From the NCBI GenBank assembly GCA_003216955.1, contig QCHZ01000004.1:92331-156330 (forward strand): DNA of 64,000 nt. The letters are read 5' to 3'. Source of the DNA: Prochlorococcus sp. AG-402-I21 (lineage in GTDB: Bacteria > Cyanobacteriota > Cyanobacteriia > PCC-6307 > Cyanobiaceae). Under the pieces are notes generated by a model, which did no database searches, was not told the DNA's origin, and was given only the letters and a program-made list of their open reading frames with translations. Both the position numbers and the translations under genes were made by a program. Shown in pieces: positions 45,083 through 54,183 of the stretch; the stretch's first letter is position 1; every line of letters begins with the position of its first letter.

Positions 45083-46111
45083 TTATATTAATCCATCTTC
45101 TTCGTAAATTTCATCTGGACTTCCGGCAAAAGCTAGCCAAATAGGAAACTGAAGAATTGGAATTTCTACATTAATTTCAGCCGCATCAATGATTATAAAA
45201 GGCAACTCGCCTCTTTCTTCCAGCCGATCGGCTCTCTCTATCAGTCCATCGGGTCTCTCGAAAAGGACTATCCCGCTATTTGGTCCAAAATCCTCACGGG
45301 TGAGTCCTAATGAATCTTGGAGACATCTTCTCCATTCTCCAAGTCGCTCTGGTTGACTTGCTAAAACTAAAGTCTGAAATTGTTCTCCGTACAACTCCCC
45401 TAATATTGCAATTATCCCTGCTGCAACTAAAGCATTCTTTGATCTGCTCCCTCTACTAGGTTGAGCGCCCCTCCCCCCCATGCTGAAAAACCAATCTTCA
45501 AGCATTTCAATATCAATGGATTCAAGGCTCCTTCTTAGTTTCCAGGGCTCAGCATAAAAATCGGGTTGTTCTTGAAATTGACTCAAGCATCTTCTAATTA
45601 AACTCTCGTCAGGTTTGAAAGTATCTGAAACAGCATGGATAACTTCTGGCCCTTCAGAAGGATCAGTTTTTTTATTTTCATCAAGTGGTGATGGCTTTAC
45701 TATTACTGGTGGTACAACAAGTTCTAGCTGCTCTGCGGACTGAGCTAGGTCTTGTAAAGCACCAGTTAAATATTCCTGAAAACCTTTAACTTTCCTAGCG
45801 ATTACATCAGATTGACCTGTAAATGAGCTTTTAAGTTCGGTATTAATTTGTTCTTTCTTGTTAGAAAGTTCTTCTAATTCTTTTTCTAATTGGTCACGTG
45901 AAAGCCGAAGATCTTTAAGAGCAAGGTCAAGGAAAGATTTTGTTTGTGCGTTAGGGATTTTTTGATTTTTTTCAGGACTAATGACAGGTTTTGATTTGGG
46001 TTGCTTTTCGAGAGGCTTTTGGGCTGTATTTTTCAATGAAGAAGAATTTTCCGAAGAAATATTCTGTTCTAAATTTTGGTTTTCTTTAGTTAGACTTTCT
46101 TCGGGTTCCAT
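45083..46111 (-). CDS. DUF3086-family protein (342 aa)
   Basis: The N-terminal third is hydrophilic and rich in Glu, Lys, Asn and Ser. A coiled-coil-like stretch follows (about residues 65-120). The C-terminal part has WFFSMGGRGAQPSRGSRSKNALVAAG and GELYGEQFQTLVLASQPERLGEW, characteristic of DUF3086, a cyanobacterial family of unknown function. Start ATG. Confidence 0.75.
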   Translation of the reverse strand: MEPEESLTKENQNLEQNISSENSSSLKNTAQKPLEKQPKSKPVISPEKNQKIPNAQTKSFLDLALKDLRLSRDQLEKELEELSNKKEQINTELKSSFTGQSDVIARKVKGFQEYLTGALQDLAQSAEQLELVVPPVIVKPSPLDENKKTDPSEGPEVIHAVSDTFKPDESLIRRCLSQFQEQPDFYAEPWKLRRSLESIDIEMLEDWFFSMGGRGAQPSRGSRSKNALVAAGIIAILGELYGEQFQTLVLASQPERLGEWRRCLQDSLGLTREDFGPNSGIVLFERPDGLIERADRLEERGELPFIIIDAAEINVEIPILQFPIWLAFAGSPDEIYEEDGLI

Positions 46112-46125
46112 ATTTAAAACTTCAA

Positions 46126-46554
46126 TTAAGTTTTAGATTTTGATAAGTCTACTTCTTTTTCTATTTCTAAATCCTTGACCCTTAACCTTAGCTGTTCTTT
46201 TAATGAGTTGACCTCAAAAAGGATAGGCAATAGATGAGGGCTTGCTTCTTCTCTAAAGTAAAGAAAACCTGGCAATTTGGGTAATATAATTCTCCATGCT
46301 ATCCAATTTTTAAAAGGAAATCTTCGTAATTCATTCCCAAGCTGCATGACAACTAAATCTTCCCTAGTAAATTTTAGTTTTAAGGTAAAAGATTGCAGTA
46401 AGAGGAAAAAACCAAAACTGCTAATTGCAATTGTTGGCCAGGGATGAAATGGTGTTATTAAAAATAATAAGCCCACAAATATTATGAAGATTGGTAAACG
46501 ATAAGAAGGCGATAAAATTACACTATCTTTATCAATAAGATTTTCAGAAGTCAT
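46126..46554 (-). CDS. DUF3119-family protein (about 142 aa)
   Basis: Two hydrophobic helices near the N-terminus (PIFIIFVGLLFLITPF and TIAISSFGFFLLLQ) are followed by a soluble domain with RREDLVVMQLGNELRRFPFKNW-type residues (TREDLVVMQLGN) that marks DUF3119. I use the ATG at 46554, four bases after the mlaE stop; an upstream start at 46590 would overlap mlaE. The family is cyanobacterial, with no known function. Confidence 0.7.
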   Translation of the reverse strand: MTSENLIDKDSVILSPSYRLPIFIIFVGLLFLITPFHPWPTIAISSFGFFLLLQSFTLKLKFTREDLVVMQLGNELRRFPFKNWIAWRIILPKLPGFLYFREEASPHLLPILFEVNSLKEQLRLRVKDLEIEKEVDLSKSKT

Positions 46555-46558
46555 AGTT

Positions 46559-47308
46559 TTAGCCAAAAAGAACTTGGGTGAGCAAAACATCTACTAAAGA
46601 AACGGTTATTAGAGTCATTACTACTGCTCCAGTAGTACTTGAACCGACTTCTTTTGGTCCGCCTCTTGTAGTTAATCCCCATCCGCAAGCAATAATTGCG
46701 ATTAAGAGACCAAATACCAATGCTTTCACAAGCATAAATGGAAGATCAGATATTATCAGCCATTCTCTTACTGAATTCCAAAAGATGCTTGGTGGAATTT
46801 GATAGAGAATCGTGCTGCTAAATTGACCGCTAAATAAAGCTATAGAAAAAAATAGTAAGCATTGAATTGGAGCCATTACAACCATTGCGCATAGCCTTGG
46901 AACAACTAGATATTCAACGGGGTCAGTTTGTAGCATCGTAATAGCATCAATTTGCTCAGTAACTTTCATTGTCCCTATTTGAGCAGCATAAGCAGTTGCA
47001 ACTTTTCCAGTGAGAAGAGTTGCAGTAAGTAAAGGGGCTATCTCTCTAGCCATGCCAATTGCTAAAAGTCCTCCAACTGCAGAACCTAATCCTTGCTTAC
47101 TCAATTCTGCGGCGACCTGAATATTGAAAACGGTCCCTGCCGCAATGCCTGTTATTAAAACTATTAGGAAGCTACCAGGTCCTGCTTCCATTAGTTGATC
47201 TATTAAATCTGATTTATTTATTTTTCTTTTGGCTATTGATGCAATTGCTTGCCCCCCTATTAAAAAGCTGCTAAAAAATCTTTTTAACCAGCGCGGTGAG
47301 TAGTTCAT
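46559..47308 (-). CDS. mlaE: MlaE-type ABC permease
   Basis: MlaE-family permeases move phospholipids between the inner and outer membranes (or thylakoid lipids in plastids, TGD1). The 249-aa product has the typical set of helices and PGSFLIVLITGIAAGTVFNIQ, AREIAPLLTATLLTGKVATAYAAQIGTMKVTEQIDA and GLTTRGGPKEVGSSTTGAVV. The matching ATPase and MlaD-like partners are not in this window. It follows the MFS gene by 4 bases. Confidence 0.88.
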   Translation of the reverse strand: MNYSPRWLKRFFSSFLIGGQAIASIAKRKINKSDLIDQLMEAGPGSFLIVLITGIAAGTVFNIQVAAELSKQGLGSAVGGLLAIGMAREIAPLLTATLLTGKVATAYAAQIGTMKVTEQIDAITMLQTDPVEYLVVPRLCAMVVMAPIQCLLFFSIALFSGQFSSTILYQIPPSIFWNSVREWLIISDLPFMLVKALVFGLLIAIIACGWGLTTRGGPKEVGSSTTGAVVMTLITVSLVDVLLTQVLFG

Positions 47309-47312
47309 AGAC

Positions 47313-48707
47313 TTATTCTCTTAGTTTATAATCTAAACTTGTCCAGGGTTTCATAGTTATTAATCCAGCAATGACTAGAAAAGAAGGTATTAGTCCCATG
47401 CATAACCTAATCGTAATAATTGCTGTTAGTGGTTGATCTAAGTCTTCAAAACTTGATAAACAATTAGTTGATGATTTATATCCCGATAAAGATAAAAGAA
47501 CTCCCAAAAATTGAACGCTTAAACCAATACCGATTTTCTGAATAAAAACCATCCATGCTGTATATATTCCTGAAGGTTTTTCTGGATCTTTATCAATGGC
47601 ATCAGGAAGTAGAGACCAAGGAATAAGATATGCTGTTGAAGCTCCAAATCCTACTAAAACAATTATTACTAAAAGAATTAGCATCTTTATTCCTTCAATA
47701 TTGCCAAAAGATAATAAATTGTTGATACTTACTCCTTTGGTTATAGGGGGCATAAACATAACTAAAAGGCAAGCTAATATCCATATTTTTCCACCTTTGA
47801 ATAATGCTGATATTCTTCCGTATTTATTGGAGTAAAAGCTCCAAAACTGTAGACCTAATAAAGTACTAATTTGAAATGGTATTGGTATCCATTTAGAAAT
47901 TTCTATTGGGACAAGGATTACTTGTTCTAGATAGATTAATGAAACGGTTTGCATTAATTGTAGTCCGCACCAAAGCAGCAAGTAAAGAGCAATAATTCGT
48001 GTGAAAAGTTTATTATTTAAAACTCTTTTTAATTGCTTATTAAAAGGTTCTGAATGAGAAGTAGGCGTTCTGGCTTTTTTAGCAAATGGGGCTAGTCCCC
48101 AGCAAGCAATTAACGTGGTAGAAGTAGCAATAATTCCCGTTACTCTTCCCATTGAAGTATAACCTTCCACTCCTTGAGATAAGAAGCCTGCAGCCACTAT
48201 CAACCCAGTGGTGCCAGCTATGATAGATCCAGTAAACCTTGCAGCATTGAGTCTTGTTCTAATAGCTATATTTTCAGTTAGCTCTGTGGATAATGCGGCA
48301 AAAGGAAGATTTACGGCTGTGTAGGCTGTCATCAAAAAAATCGCGGCGAATACGTAATAAGTAGTTTTCGCATCTATTCCTCCTGGAGGGACCCACCACA
48401 TTGCGGCAAGGAATAAACCAAGTGGAACAGCACCTCCAATCATCCAAGGAAGCCTTGGCCCCCATCTTGATCTGGTGTGATCACTCATCCATCCAATTAG
48501 AGGATCATTAATCGCATCCCAAAGTTTTGAAACCATGAGCAACGAGCCTGCAATAAAAGCGGGAATTCCTGCAGCGCAAGTGAAAAATAGAAATAGATAA
48601 GTCCCTAACTGTATTGCTGCTAAACCCGTTCCTGCATCTCCCATTGCATAAGAGATCATTAGTCTTGTGCGATTATTTCCTTCGTTAAGCGATGTGGACT
48701 TATTCAC
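47313..48707 (-). CDS. MFS/GPH-type sugar symporter (464 aa)
   Basis: A twelve-helix transporter. The conserved loop SKLWDAINDPLIGWMSDHTRSRWGPRLPWM (in parts) identifies the glycoside-pentoside-hexuronide:cation symporter (MelB-like) group of the MFS. It belongs to that family, but the substrate is unknown. It begins the reverse-strand run MFS-mlaE-DUF3119-DUF3086-plsY. Confidence 0.8.
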   Translation of the reverse strand: MNKSTSLNEGNNRTRLMISYAMGDAGTGLAAIQLGTYLFLFFTCAAGIPAFIAGSLLMVSKLWDAINDPLIGWMSDHTRSRWGPRLPWMIGGAVPLGLFLAAMWWVPPGGIDAKTTYYVFAAIFLMTAYTAVNLPFAALSTELTENIAIRTRLNAARFTGSIIAGTTGLIVAAGFLSQGVEGYTSMGRVTGIIATSTTLIACWGLAPFAKKARTPTSHSEPFNKQLKRVLNNKLFTRIIALYLLLWCGLQLMQTVSLIYLEQVILVPIEISKWIPIPFQISTLLGLQFWSFYSNKYGRISALFKGGKIWILACLLVMFMPPITKGVSINNLLSFGNIEGIKMLILLVIIVLVGFGASTAYLIPWSLLPDAIDKDPEKPSGIYTAWMVFIQKIGIGLSVQFLGVLLSLSGYKSSTNCLSSFEDLDQPLTAIITIRLCMGLIPSFLVIAGLITMKPWTSLDYKLRE

Positions 48708-48797
48708 TCTTTTTTGGATAATGGGACTCGCAAGGTAATAATGGAAGAAGCTGAATTAACGTTTACTCCAAACTGAGAGTAAATTTCTAGTTCTAGC

Positions 48798-48868
<71 letters not shown>

Positions 48869-48880
48869 TAATTTTGATTC

Positions 48881-50941
48881 TCATAGATTAATTTTTTTTG
48901 AATACTCGCTGGCTACCATTAGCACGAGACTATTACTTTCAATACGTACATTTGATTGATTGGATAGAGGTCTTTTAGAGACATTTTTAGTTTTCAAAAT
49001 AGACGTGTCAAGATATTTTTTCCATGGAGAGATTGGTGTTGGCAAGTCAAAAAGCATTGATTCTTTGTAAGCATTAAAGCCAAGCCAGATTGCCGAGCCT
49101 TCATTGTTTTTATTAATGCTAAATCCAAGAGTATGTGACCAGTCACTCCAGTCAGGTTTATTAACTTTTATGCCATGCCACTGAATCCAAAAAGGGGATG
49201 TTTTGACCTTTGTATGATCTTTTTGACAATCATAAATACTATCAGGACTAAAAAACTCAGGCAGTTGTTTCCTTAGAGATATAAGCTTTAAAACAAATTC
49301 TTTTAAGTCATGATCTAAATTCTTTGGATCCCAATCCATCCACCCAAGTGGGTTGTCTTGACACCATGTATTGTTATTACCTCCTTGGCTTCTACCTACT
49401 TCGTCTCCCATTAAAAGCATTGGTACTCCAGGTGATAAAAGGAGTGTTGAAAGAAGATTTCTTTGTTGCTTTTTCCTTAAATTATTTATTTCTATATTAG
49501 TAGTTGGTCCTTCAACTCCATAATTATAACTATTATTATTATTTTCACCATCTCGATTATTTTCACCATTAGCCAGATTATGTTTTTTGTTAAAACTTAC
49601 AAGATCTTTCAATGTGAATCCATCATGAGAAGTTATAAAATTAATGCTAAATATATTTGCTAAATTATTATCGTTATATAGTGATTTATTGCCTATTAGT
49701 CTATCTTTAAGTGACCATATTGTGCTTTTTTCACCCTTCCAAAATCGTCTAATATCATCTCTAAAATGACCATTCCATGTTCTGAATTTTTTTGCTGGGA
49801 AATCACCTAGCTTGTAAAGCCCTCCACAATCCCAGGGTTCACTAATTAATTTCACATCACTGAGTTGCGGATCTGATTCAATTTCTTCAAATAGGGGAGG
49901 TTCATCTAAAGGAATTAAATTTTCACCTCTACTTAAAGCAATACCTAAGTCAAAACGGAATCCATCAACACCTAACTCAACTGCCCAACATCGGAGTGAT
50001 TCTATTATTAATTTTCTGACTAAAGGACGATTTGCTGCAATACTATTTCCACATCCACTTACATCTTGATAATTTTCATTCTCATCTTGATGGTAGTAAG
50101 CTTTAGGACCAAAATTTTTCCAACTTATACTTGGACCATTTTGATTCCCTTCAGTTGTGTGATTATAAACAACATCGATTAATACTTCTAGCCCATTGTC
50201 ATGACAAACTTCTACAAAATGCTTAAACTGTTTCCTTGCTTCTAGTGGATTACAACCATCTACAAACCCTTGATGTGGTGTGAACCAATTGATAGGGCTA
50301 TAACCCCAATAATTAACAAGTCCTTCAGGAGCATCACTACTATCAAAGGCGAATACTGGAAGGAGCTCAATAGTTGTAATACCAAGATTTTTAAGATAAG
50401 GTATTTTTTCAATTAGTCCTATAAAAGTCCCTTTCTTACTATCGCTAATATCTGAATCCATATTTTTAGTGAACCCACCAACATGTAGTTCATAAATAAT
50501 TGTTTTATTCCAGGAATGATTAGGCCTTGGATGAGATTTAAAATCAAAATAATCTCTTTTAGTTACTACTCCCTTTAGGCTATGAATATAACCTTTTTTC
50601 AATATTTCTTCTTGATTCCTTTTGTAATTTTTCCACCCCGTAATTGCTCTAGCACAAGGATCTAAAACAATATTTTCGTGGATACCTTTCTGCTCATCAA
50701 TTGATAATTTATATCCATATACAGTCCCTTCCCTTAGTCCATCTATTTCAACGTGCCAATAATCGCCAGACCTGTTTTTCTGATCTAAGGCTATTGTTTC
50801 TTTTGCATAGGCATCGTCTTCATTTTGGAAGATTAGTAATTCTACATTTGTTGCATGTGGTGCTGCGATAGAGAAATTAACTCCATTCGGGGTAACTGAG
50901 CTACCCAAAGGCCATGCTGAACCAACTTTTACTTTTCCCAA
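48881..50941 (-). CDS. glgX: Glycogen debranching enzyme (isoamylase, GH13)
   Basis: The enzyme hydrolyses alpha-1,6 branches in glycogen. An N-terminal CBM48-like part (GVNFSIAAPHATNVELLIFQ) precedes the GH13 barrel, with DVVYNHTTEGN, FRFDLGIAL (nucleophile Asp), LISEPWDCGG (acid Glu) and FITSHDGFTLKDLV (transition-state Asp). Length 686 aa is typical. Start ATG. It is the only gene of glycogen metabolism in the window. Confidence 0.92.
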   Translation of the reverse strand: MGKVKVGSAWPLGSSVTPNGVNFSIAAPHATNVELLIFQNEDDAYAKETIALDQKNRSGDYWHVEIDGLREGTVYGYKLSIDEQKGIHENIVLDPCARAITGWKNYKRNQEEILKKGYIHSLKGVVTKRDYFDFKSHPRPNHSWNKTIIYELHVGGFTKNMDSDISDSKKGTFIGLIEKIPYLKNLGITTIELLPVFAFDSSDAPEGLVNYWGYSPINWFTPHQGFVDGCNPLEARKQFKHFVEVCHDNGLEVLIDVVYNHTTEGNQNGPSISWKNFGPKAYYHQDENENYQDVSGCGNSIAANRPLVRKLIIESLRCWAVELGVDGFRFDLGIALSRGENLIPLDEPPLFEEIESDPQLSDVKLISEPWDCGGLYKLGDFPAKKFRTWNGHFRDDIRRFWKGEKSTIWSLKDRLIGNKSLYNDNNLANIFSINFITSHDGFTLKDLVSFNKKHNLANGENNRDGENNNNSYNYGVEGPTTNIEINNLRKKQQRNLLSTLLLSPGVPMLLMGDEVGRSQGGNNNTWCQDNPLGWMDWDPKNLDHDLKEFVLKLISLRKQLPEFFSPDSIYDCQKDHTKVKTSPFWIQWHGIKVNKPDWSDWSHTLGFSINKNNEGSAIWLGFNAYKESMLFDLPTPISPWKKYLDTSILKTKNVSKRPLSNQSNVRIESNSLVLMVASEYSKKINL

Positions 50942-51093
50942 TTGTGTTTGTCCTTTATAAAAATAATCAATTAACTTTCCCTACAAGTTAGGTCCTTAGT
51001 TTGTTTTAACAAGTTATGAAAAACGTAATTCAATTTTAAAAGAAACTTTTACTAAGCATGTAGTTCTTTTTCGCAAATGAATACTAAATCGTT

Positions 51094-51255
51094 TTGTGCA
51101 AGCAATTCGTTTTATTTTGCGATTTAGGCTTTACAGAAGTTGAGAAGCACTTAATTCCAGCTGAAAGTCCAATCTTTCGAAGGTTTGGAAAAAATAGACA
51201 AGAAAACTTTTTTAGAGCTTTTGAGGCCTTACAGCTTAATATTGGATGTCCTTGA
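51094..51255 (+). CDS. Possible small protein (53 aa) upstream of HU
   Basis: TTG at 51094 opens 53 codons ending TGA. The peptide has a balanced, protein-like composition: FCDLGFTEVEKHLIPAESP, FRRFGKNRQENFFRAFEALQ. The overlapping reverse-strand ORF (51084-51323) looks less protein-like. I cannot name a family, and the start codon is uncertain because no ATG is available in frame. Confidence 0.4.
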   Translation: MCKQFVLFCDLGFTEVEKHLIPAESPIFRRFGKNRQENFFRAFEALQLNIGCP

Positions 51256-51399
51256 GTTAGAAAAAAACGGATATGTAATTTAATTTTCTCTTTTTGTGTG
51301 TAGATATTATTTTGTAATACCAATAAATGTGCTGTTCTGCAGACCTTTCTTAATTAATGAGAATTTAATTAAATGCTTGGTTTTTGTTAGAAAAAATAA

Positions 51400-51534
51400 A
51401 TAAATTCAAACTTCAGAGCTGTTCTTGAGGATAAATATGAAATTTCATCTTTTCAGAAGTATTGCCCTGACAGGCTTCTTGGTCGAAATGGAAAATTTGG
51501 ATTTTTTCGTTGGCTATTTAGTTCACATCTTTGA
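51400..51534 (+). CDS. Possible small protein with no canonical start
   Basis: An open frame from the TAA at 51397 runs to TGA at 51532-51534 and encodes a credible peptide: AVLEDKYEISSFQKYCPDRL, then GRNGKFGFFRWLF. There is no ATG, GTG or TTG in the frame. It could use an unusual start (ATA, ATT) or be a remnant of a longer gene. A second frame from TTG at 51425 gives a 63-aa ORF with less natural composition. Confidence 0.25.
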   Translation: MNSNFRAVLEDKYEISSFQKYCPDRLLGRNGKFGFFRWLFSSHL

Positions 51535-51709
51535 GAGATTAGTGAATCAAGAAAAAATGCGTATATATTTTTTAAAAAGCTTACTGTCACAAGCCCTTTG
51601 GGTTGCAGGCAAGTGATTTGGTCCATACGATTAGCAAGATTGAGTTTCTAGGAAACTAATTACCTATTGGTTTCCCTCCTCTTACTCCCTGCTACATACA
51701 ATCTTTCCA

Positions 51710-51985
51710 ATGAACAAAGCAGATTTAGTCAACCTGGTTGCAGCTCGTACAGAGCTAACTAAAACAGACGTCTCTCTGGTAGTTGATGCCGCCATAGATA
51801 CAATTATTGATTCTGTAGTGGAGGGTAAGAAAGTCTCCATTCTGGGGTTTGGCTCTTTTGAGCCCCGCGATCGTTCTGCTCGTCAGGGATTAAATCCTAA
51901 AACTGGAGAAAAGATAGCAATACCTGCTAAGAGGGTACCTGCTTTTACGGCTGGGAAGTTGTTTAAAGACCGTGTTCAGGGATGA
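51710..51985 (+). CDS. hup: HU-type DNA-binding protein
   Basis: HU bends DNA and organises the nucleoid. The opening MNKADLVNLVAARTELTK, the core VSILGFGSFEPRDRSARQGLNPKTGEKIAIPAKRVPAFTAGK (in parts) and the length of 91 aa are characteristic. Start ATG. A strong terminator follows. Confidence 0.95.
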   Translation: MNKADLVNLVAARTELTKTDVSLVVDAAIDTIIDSVVEGKKVSILGFGSFEPRDRSARQGLNPKTGEKIAIPAKRVPAFTAGKLFKDRVQG

Positions 51986-52032
51986 GTCTTTAAAAAGCTG
52001 TTTTGCTTTCTTACCTTTTGATTTATTTTTAG

Positions 52033-52060
52033 GGACTCTTTAAAAAAGAGTCCTTTTTTT
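52033..52060 (+). terminator. Rho-independent terminator after HU
   Basis: GGACTCTTT (52033-52041) and AAAGAGTCC (52045-52053) form a perfect 9-bp stem with an AAA loop, followed by T7. It is about 50 bases past the HU stop. Confidence 0.85.
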
Positions 52061-52170
52061 GTAAAAACCTCTAATTTGAATGATTAAGAAAATAATTTTT
52101 CTTTTTAGGCGCTCAAAAGTTGTTAGCTATATTCAAATGATTTTTAATTTATTTTAATGGAGATTGCATT

Positions 52171-52497
52171 TTGATTAGTTATCAATTTAAAAAAAACAAA
52201 TTCCTATTTGTTCTTTTTATATTTTTGTTTTTTCCTTTAACTCCATTGATGGCAAATCAATCAAGAGATTTCCTCGTAATTGATAGTCTGGTAAGGAGTT
52301 GTTATAGAGATACAAAATCTTGCAATAAAGCATTACTTCAAATAAATAATTATCAAAAAAATGCAGCAGTAAATAAAAAGTTTTCTTGTCAAACCAGATT
52401 ACTTGGCTTAGAGGCAAATTTAATAATGGCTACGAATTCTAATTTCAAAAGAAAGGAAGCTAAAAATATTGTTGATGCTATCAAGAAATATTGCTAA
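52171..52497 (+). CDS. Small secreted hypothetical protein (108 aa)
   Basis: A signal peptide is visible (KFLFVLFIFLFFPLTPLMA, about residues 10-28). The mature part has four cysteines: RSCYRDTKSCNKALL, FSCQTRLL and the terminal Cys, suggesting two disulfides. It starts at TTG. Family not recognised. It probably works in the periplasm or lumen. Confidence 0.6.
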   Translation: MISYQFKKNKFLFVLFIFLFFPLTPLMANQSRDFLVIDSLVRSCYRDTKSCNKALLQINNYQKNAAVNKKFSCQTRLLGLEANLIMATNSNFKRKEAKNIVDAIKKYC

Positions 52498-52651
52498 ATA
52501 TAATCAATAAATTGATCACTTGATTTCTGATTTCTGATTTCTGACTTGGTCAACAAACTAATGTGAAAAACTAGAACAAAATAGGTTTTTATTTGATTTA
52601 CCTAAGTAAGCTTAGAACTATAAAGATAAAGAAATTCTTCTAATCAAGAAA

Positions 52652-52927
52652 ATGGGCTCCAAAACTTCGAATTCCAAAAAAAATAACGATAAGACAGCAA
52701 AGACCAATAAGGTCAAAGACAATAAATTTAAGAAATCAAGTTCTAATGATCCAGATGTATTAGTTAATCTGCCAGCTGGCATGAAATATAAAGTCCCAGG
52801 TAAGCGTCAGAGGGTAATTATAGGTTCAATAGTAATTGGTTTAAACGTTTTATTAGTTATTAGTGTGCTTGTTTACTTTTATAATCCTTCGTTTCAAGAG
52901 TTTGTTTACAATTTTGGAAGAGACTAG
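52652..52927 (+). CDS. Single-helix membrane protein with basic N-terminus (91 aa)
   Basis: The first 35 residues are Lys, Asn and Ser rich and unstructured. A conserved-looking segment (DVLVNLPAGMKYKVPGKRQR) and one helix (residues about 57-78) follow, with a short end. The basic cytosolic tail and single helix suggest a small membrane-associated protein. Family not recognised. Confidence 0.55.
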   Translation: MGSKTSNSKKNNDKTAKTNKVKDNKFKKSSSNDPDVLVNLPAGMKYKVPGKRQRVIIGSIVIGLNVLLVISVLVYFYNPSFQEFVYNFGRD

Positions 52928-53101
52928 TGATTTTATAGCCTTATTAGCTTAATTATTAGGAACGATTTAATTGGATTCCTGTAAATAGGAAAATATTACT
53001 ACTAAGGACAATTAAAAGTAAAGTTTGACTAAGAATTTTTTTTTGAGTTCTGATATAGAAGTTTTATCTTTTAATGTTTTAAAAGTGGCAGTTTAGTAGT
53101 A

Positions 53102-53284
53102 ATGGTCCAGAAAAGAAGTCAGGAAAACATGTCGAAAAAGATTCCTCAACAGCGTAAGACAACTCTTAAATGGGGAACAAATGGAGAGCTCTCTGCAGTT
53201 GATATGGTTCGTATATTAGATCGTTTGAATGATCAAGATTTAACTGAATGTGAAATACCTTTGGAAATAGAAACAGAAAAATAA
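53102..53284 (+). CDS. Small hypothetical protein (60 aa)
   Basis: A charged protein whose central part (TTLKWGTNGELSAVDMVRILDRLNDQDLTE) looks like a conserved helix-turn-helix-sized fold, but I cannot assign a family. The ATG at 53129 (MSKKIPQQ) could be the real start. Two further small genes follow. Confidence 0.5.
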   Translation: MVQKRSQENMSKKIPQQRKTTLKWGTNGELSAVDMVRILDRLNDQDLTECEIPLEIETEK

Positions 53285-53344
53285 TATAAATACTTTTTTT
53301 ATCTACTATAATAGCTAATATATTATTAATATTTCTTAGCTATT

Positions 53345-53584
53345 ATGAAAATAAGTATTGCTTTTATATCTTTAATAGCAATAATTCTCGGATATTTATA
53401 TTTTTTTACTGGTTATAAATCCGCTTTTGAAGCGGATCAGCAATGTCATTATGAATTGAGATTAAAATCTGTTGAACTAGAAGGCTTGGGCTGTGATCAT
53501 GATATTGAAACTAATCAATGGATCCTTTATCAAAAAGGAATTAATGATAAGCCTTCTCAAGTTGTGGAACGTTATCGTTATTAA
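53345..53584 (+). CDS. Small membrane-anchored hypothetical protein (79 aa)
   Basis: An N-terminal helix (ISIAFISLIAIILGYLYFF) acts as anchor or signal. The rest has two Cys (DQQCHYEL and LGCDHDI), then an aromatic strand WILYQKG. It ends four bases within the convergent next gene. Confidence 0.55.
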   Translation: MKISIAFISLIAIILGYLYFFTGYKSAFEADQQCHYELRLKSVELEGLGCDHDIETNQWILYQKGINDKPSQVVERYRY

Positions 53585-53793
53585 CTTATAAATTTATTAT
53601 TTATTGTTGGAAACATATATATAGCTGCAATTGAAGAGATAGCAGCTGTAATTATAAATGTTAGAAATTGTCCTAATGAGCCTGGAAGATATGTATTTTG
53701 AAGGAAATAAAAATCTATAATTGATCCAACCGTACCCCAAATAATTATCCAGGCAGATACGTATGAAACACCCACTAATGTTTTCTTATTCAT
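53581..53793 (-). CDS. Small membrane hypothetical protein (70 aa)
   Basis: Two helices (about residues 5-28 and 42-62) linked by a short loop FLQNTYLPGSLG. Basic residues at the N-terminus (MNKKTL). It resembles small cyanobacterial inner membrane proteins, but no family is named. It shares its four last bases with the convergent gene. Confidence 0.55.
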   Translation of the reverse strand: MNKKTLVGVSYVSAWIIIWGTVGSIIDFYFLQNTYLPGSLGQFLTFIITAAISSIAAIYMFPTINNKFIS

Positions 53794-53850
53794 AGCTTTT
53801 GAGAAAATTAAGCAAGTTCATGGGATAAATATAATATAAATCTTTGATCA

Positions 53851-54183
53851 CTAGCTAATTCCAAAAATTTTTAGTGTTGCTGGTTCTCCACCAAAAGCTA
53901 ATTCAGTGAGTAAGAGCATTAGAAAACCTATCATGGCTACTCTTGCATTAACGAGTTCAGCATTTTCATTGAATCCAAAAACTTGTTTGACCTCTTCGCC
54001 TTTATTGTTTATCCATTTAGGATATGATTTGAGACTTTGGTTTTGATCAATTAGCTCTGGACCATTTTGGGATTCAATTGTTTTCGTATCATCTGGCTCT
54101 GAATTGACACTTTGATTATTTACTTCCGAATCAATCTCAGACATTTGCATTTTATTCAAATTACATAACAAATTATAATCCAT
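53851..54183 (-). CDS. Hli-family protein with long hydrophilic N-terminus
   Basis: The C-terminal 40 residues carry the Hli pattern (ENAELVNARVAMIGFLMLLLTELAFG), the chlorophyll-binding E-x-x-N-x-R-x-A-M-x-G-F. The N-terminal 65 residues are polar and acidic and include KWINNKGEEVKQVFGF. At 110 aa it is much longer than the other Hli proteins at 7.4 kb. ATG alternatives exist within the first 15 residues. Confidence 0.75.
   Translation of the reverse strand: MDYNLLCNLNKMQMSEIDSEVNNQSVNSEPDDTKTIESQNGPELIDQNQSLKSYPKWINNKGEEVKQVFGFNENAELVNARVAMIGFLMLLLTELAFGGEPATLKIFGIS

Noticed and set aside
51084..51323. Reverse-strand 79-aa ORF
   Set aside because: Composition is unnatural, and it overlaps a forward ORF (51094-51255) with better protein character.
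51425..51616. Forward 63-aa ORF from TTG
   Set aside because: The overlapping frame (51400-51534) encodes a more natural peptide; this one has no ribosome binding site or recognised family.
52518..52541. Tandem TTTCTGA repeats
   Set aside because: Three short copies with no flanking signal; ordinary slippage is enough to explain them.
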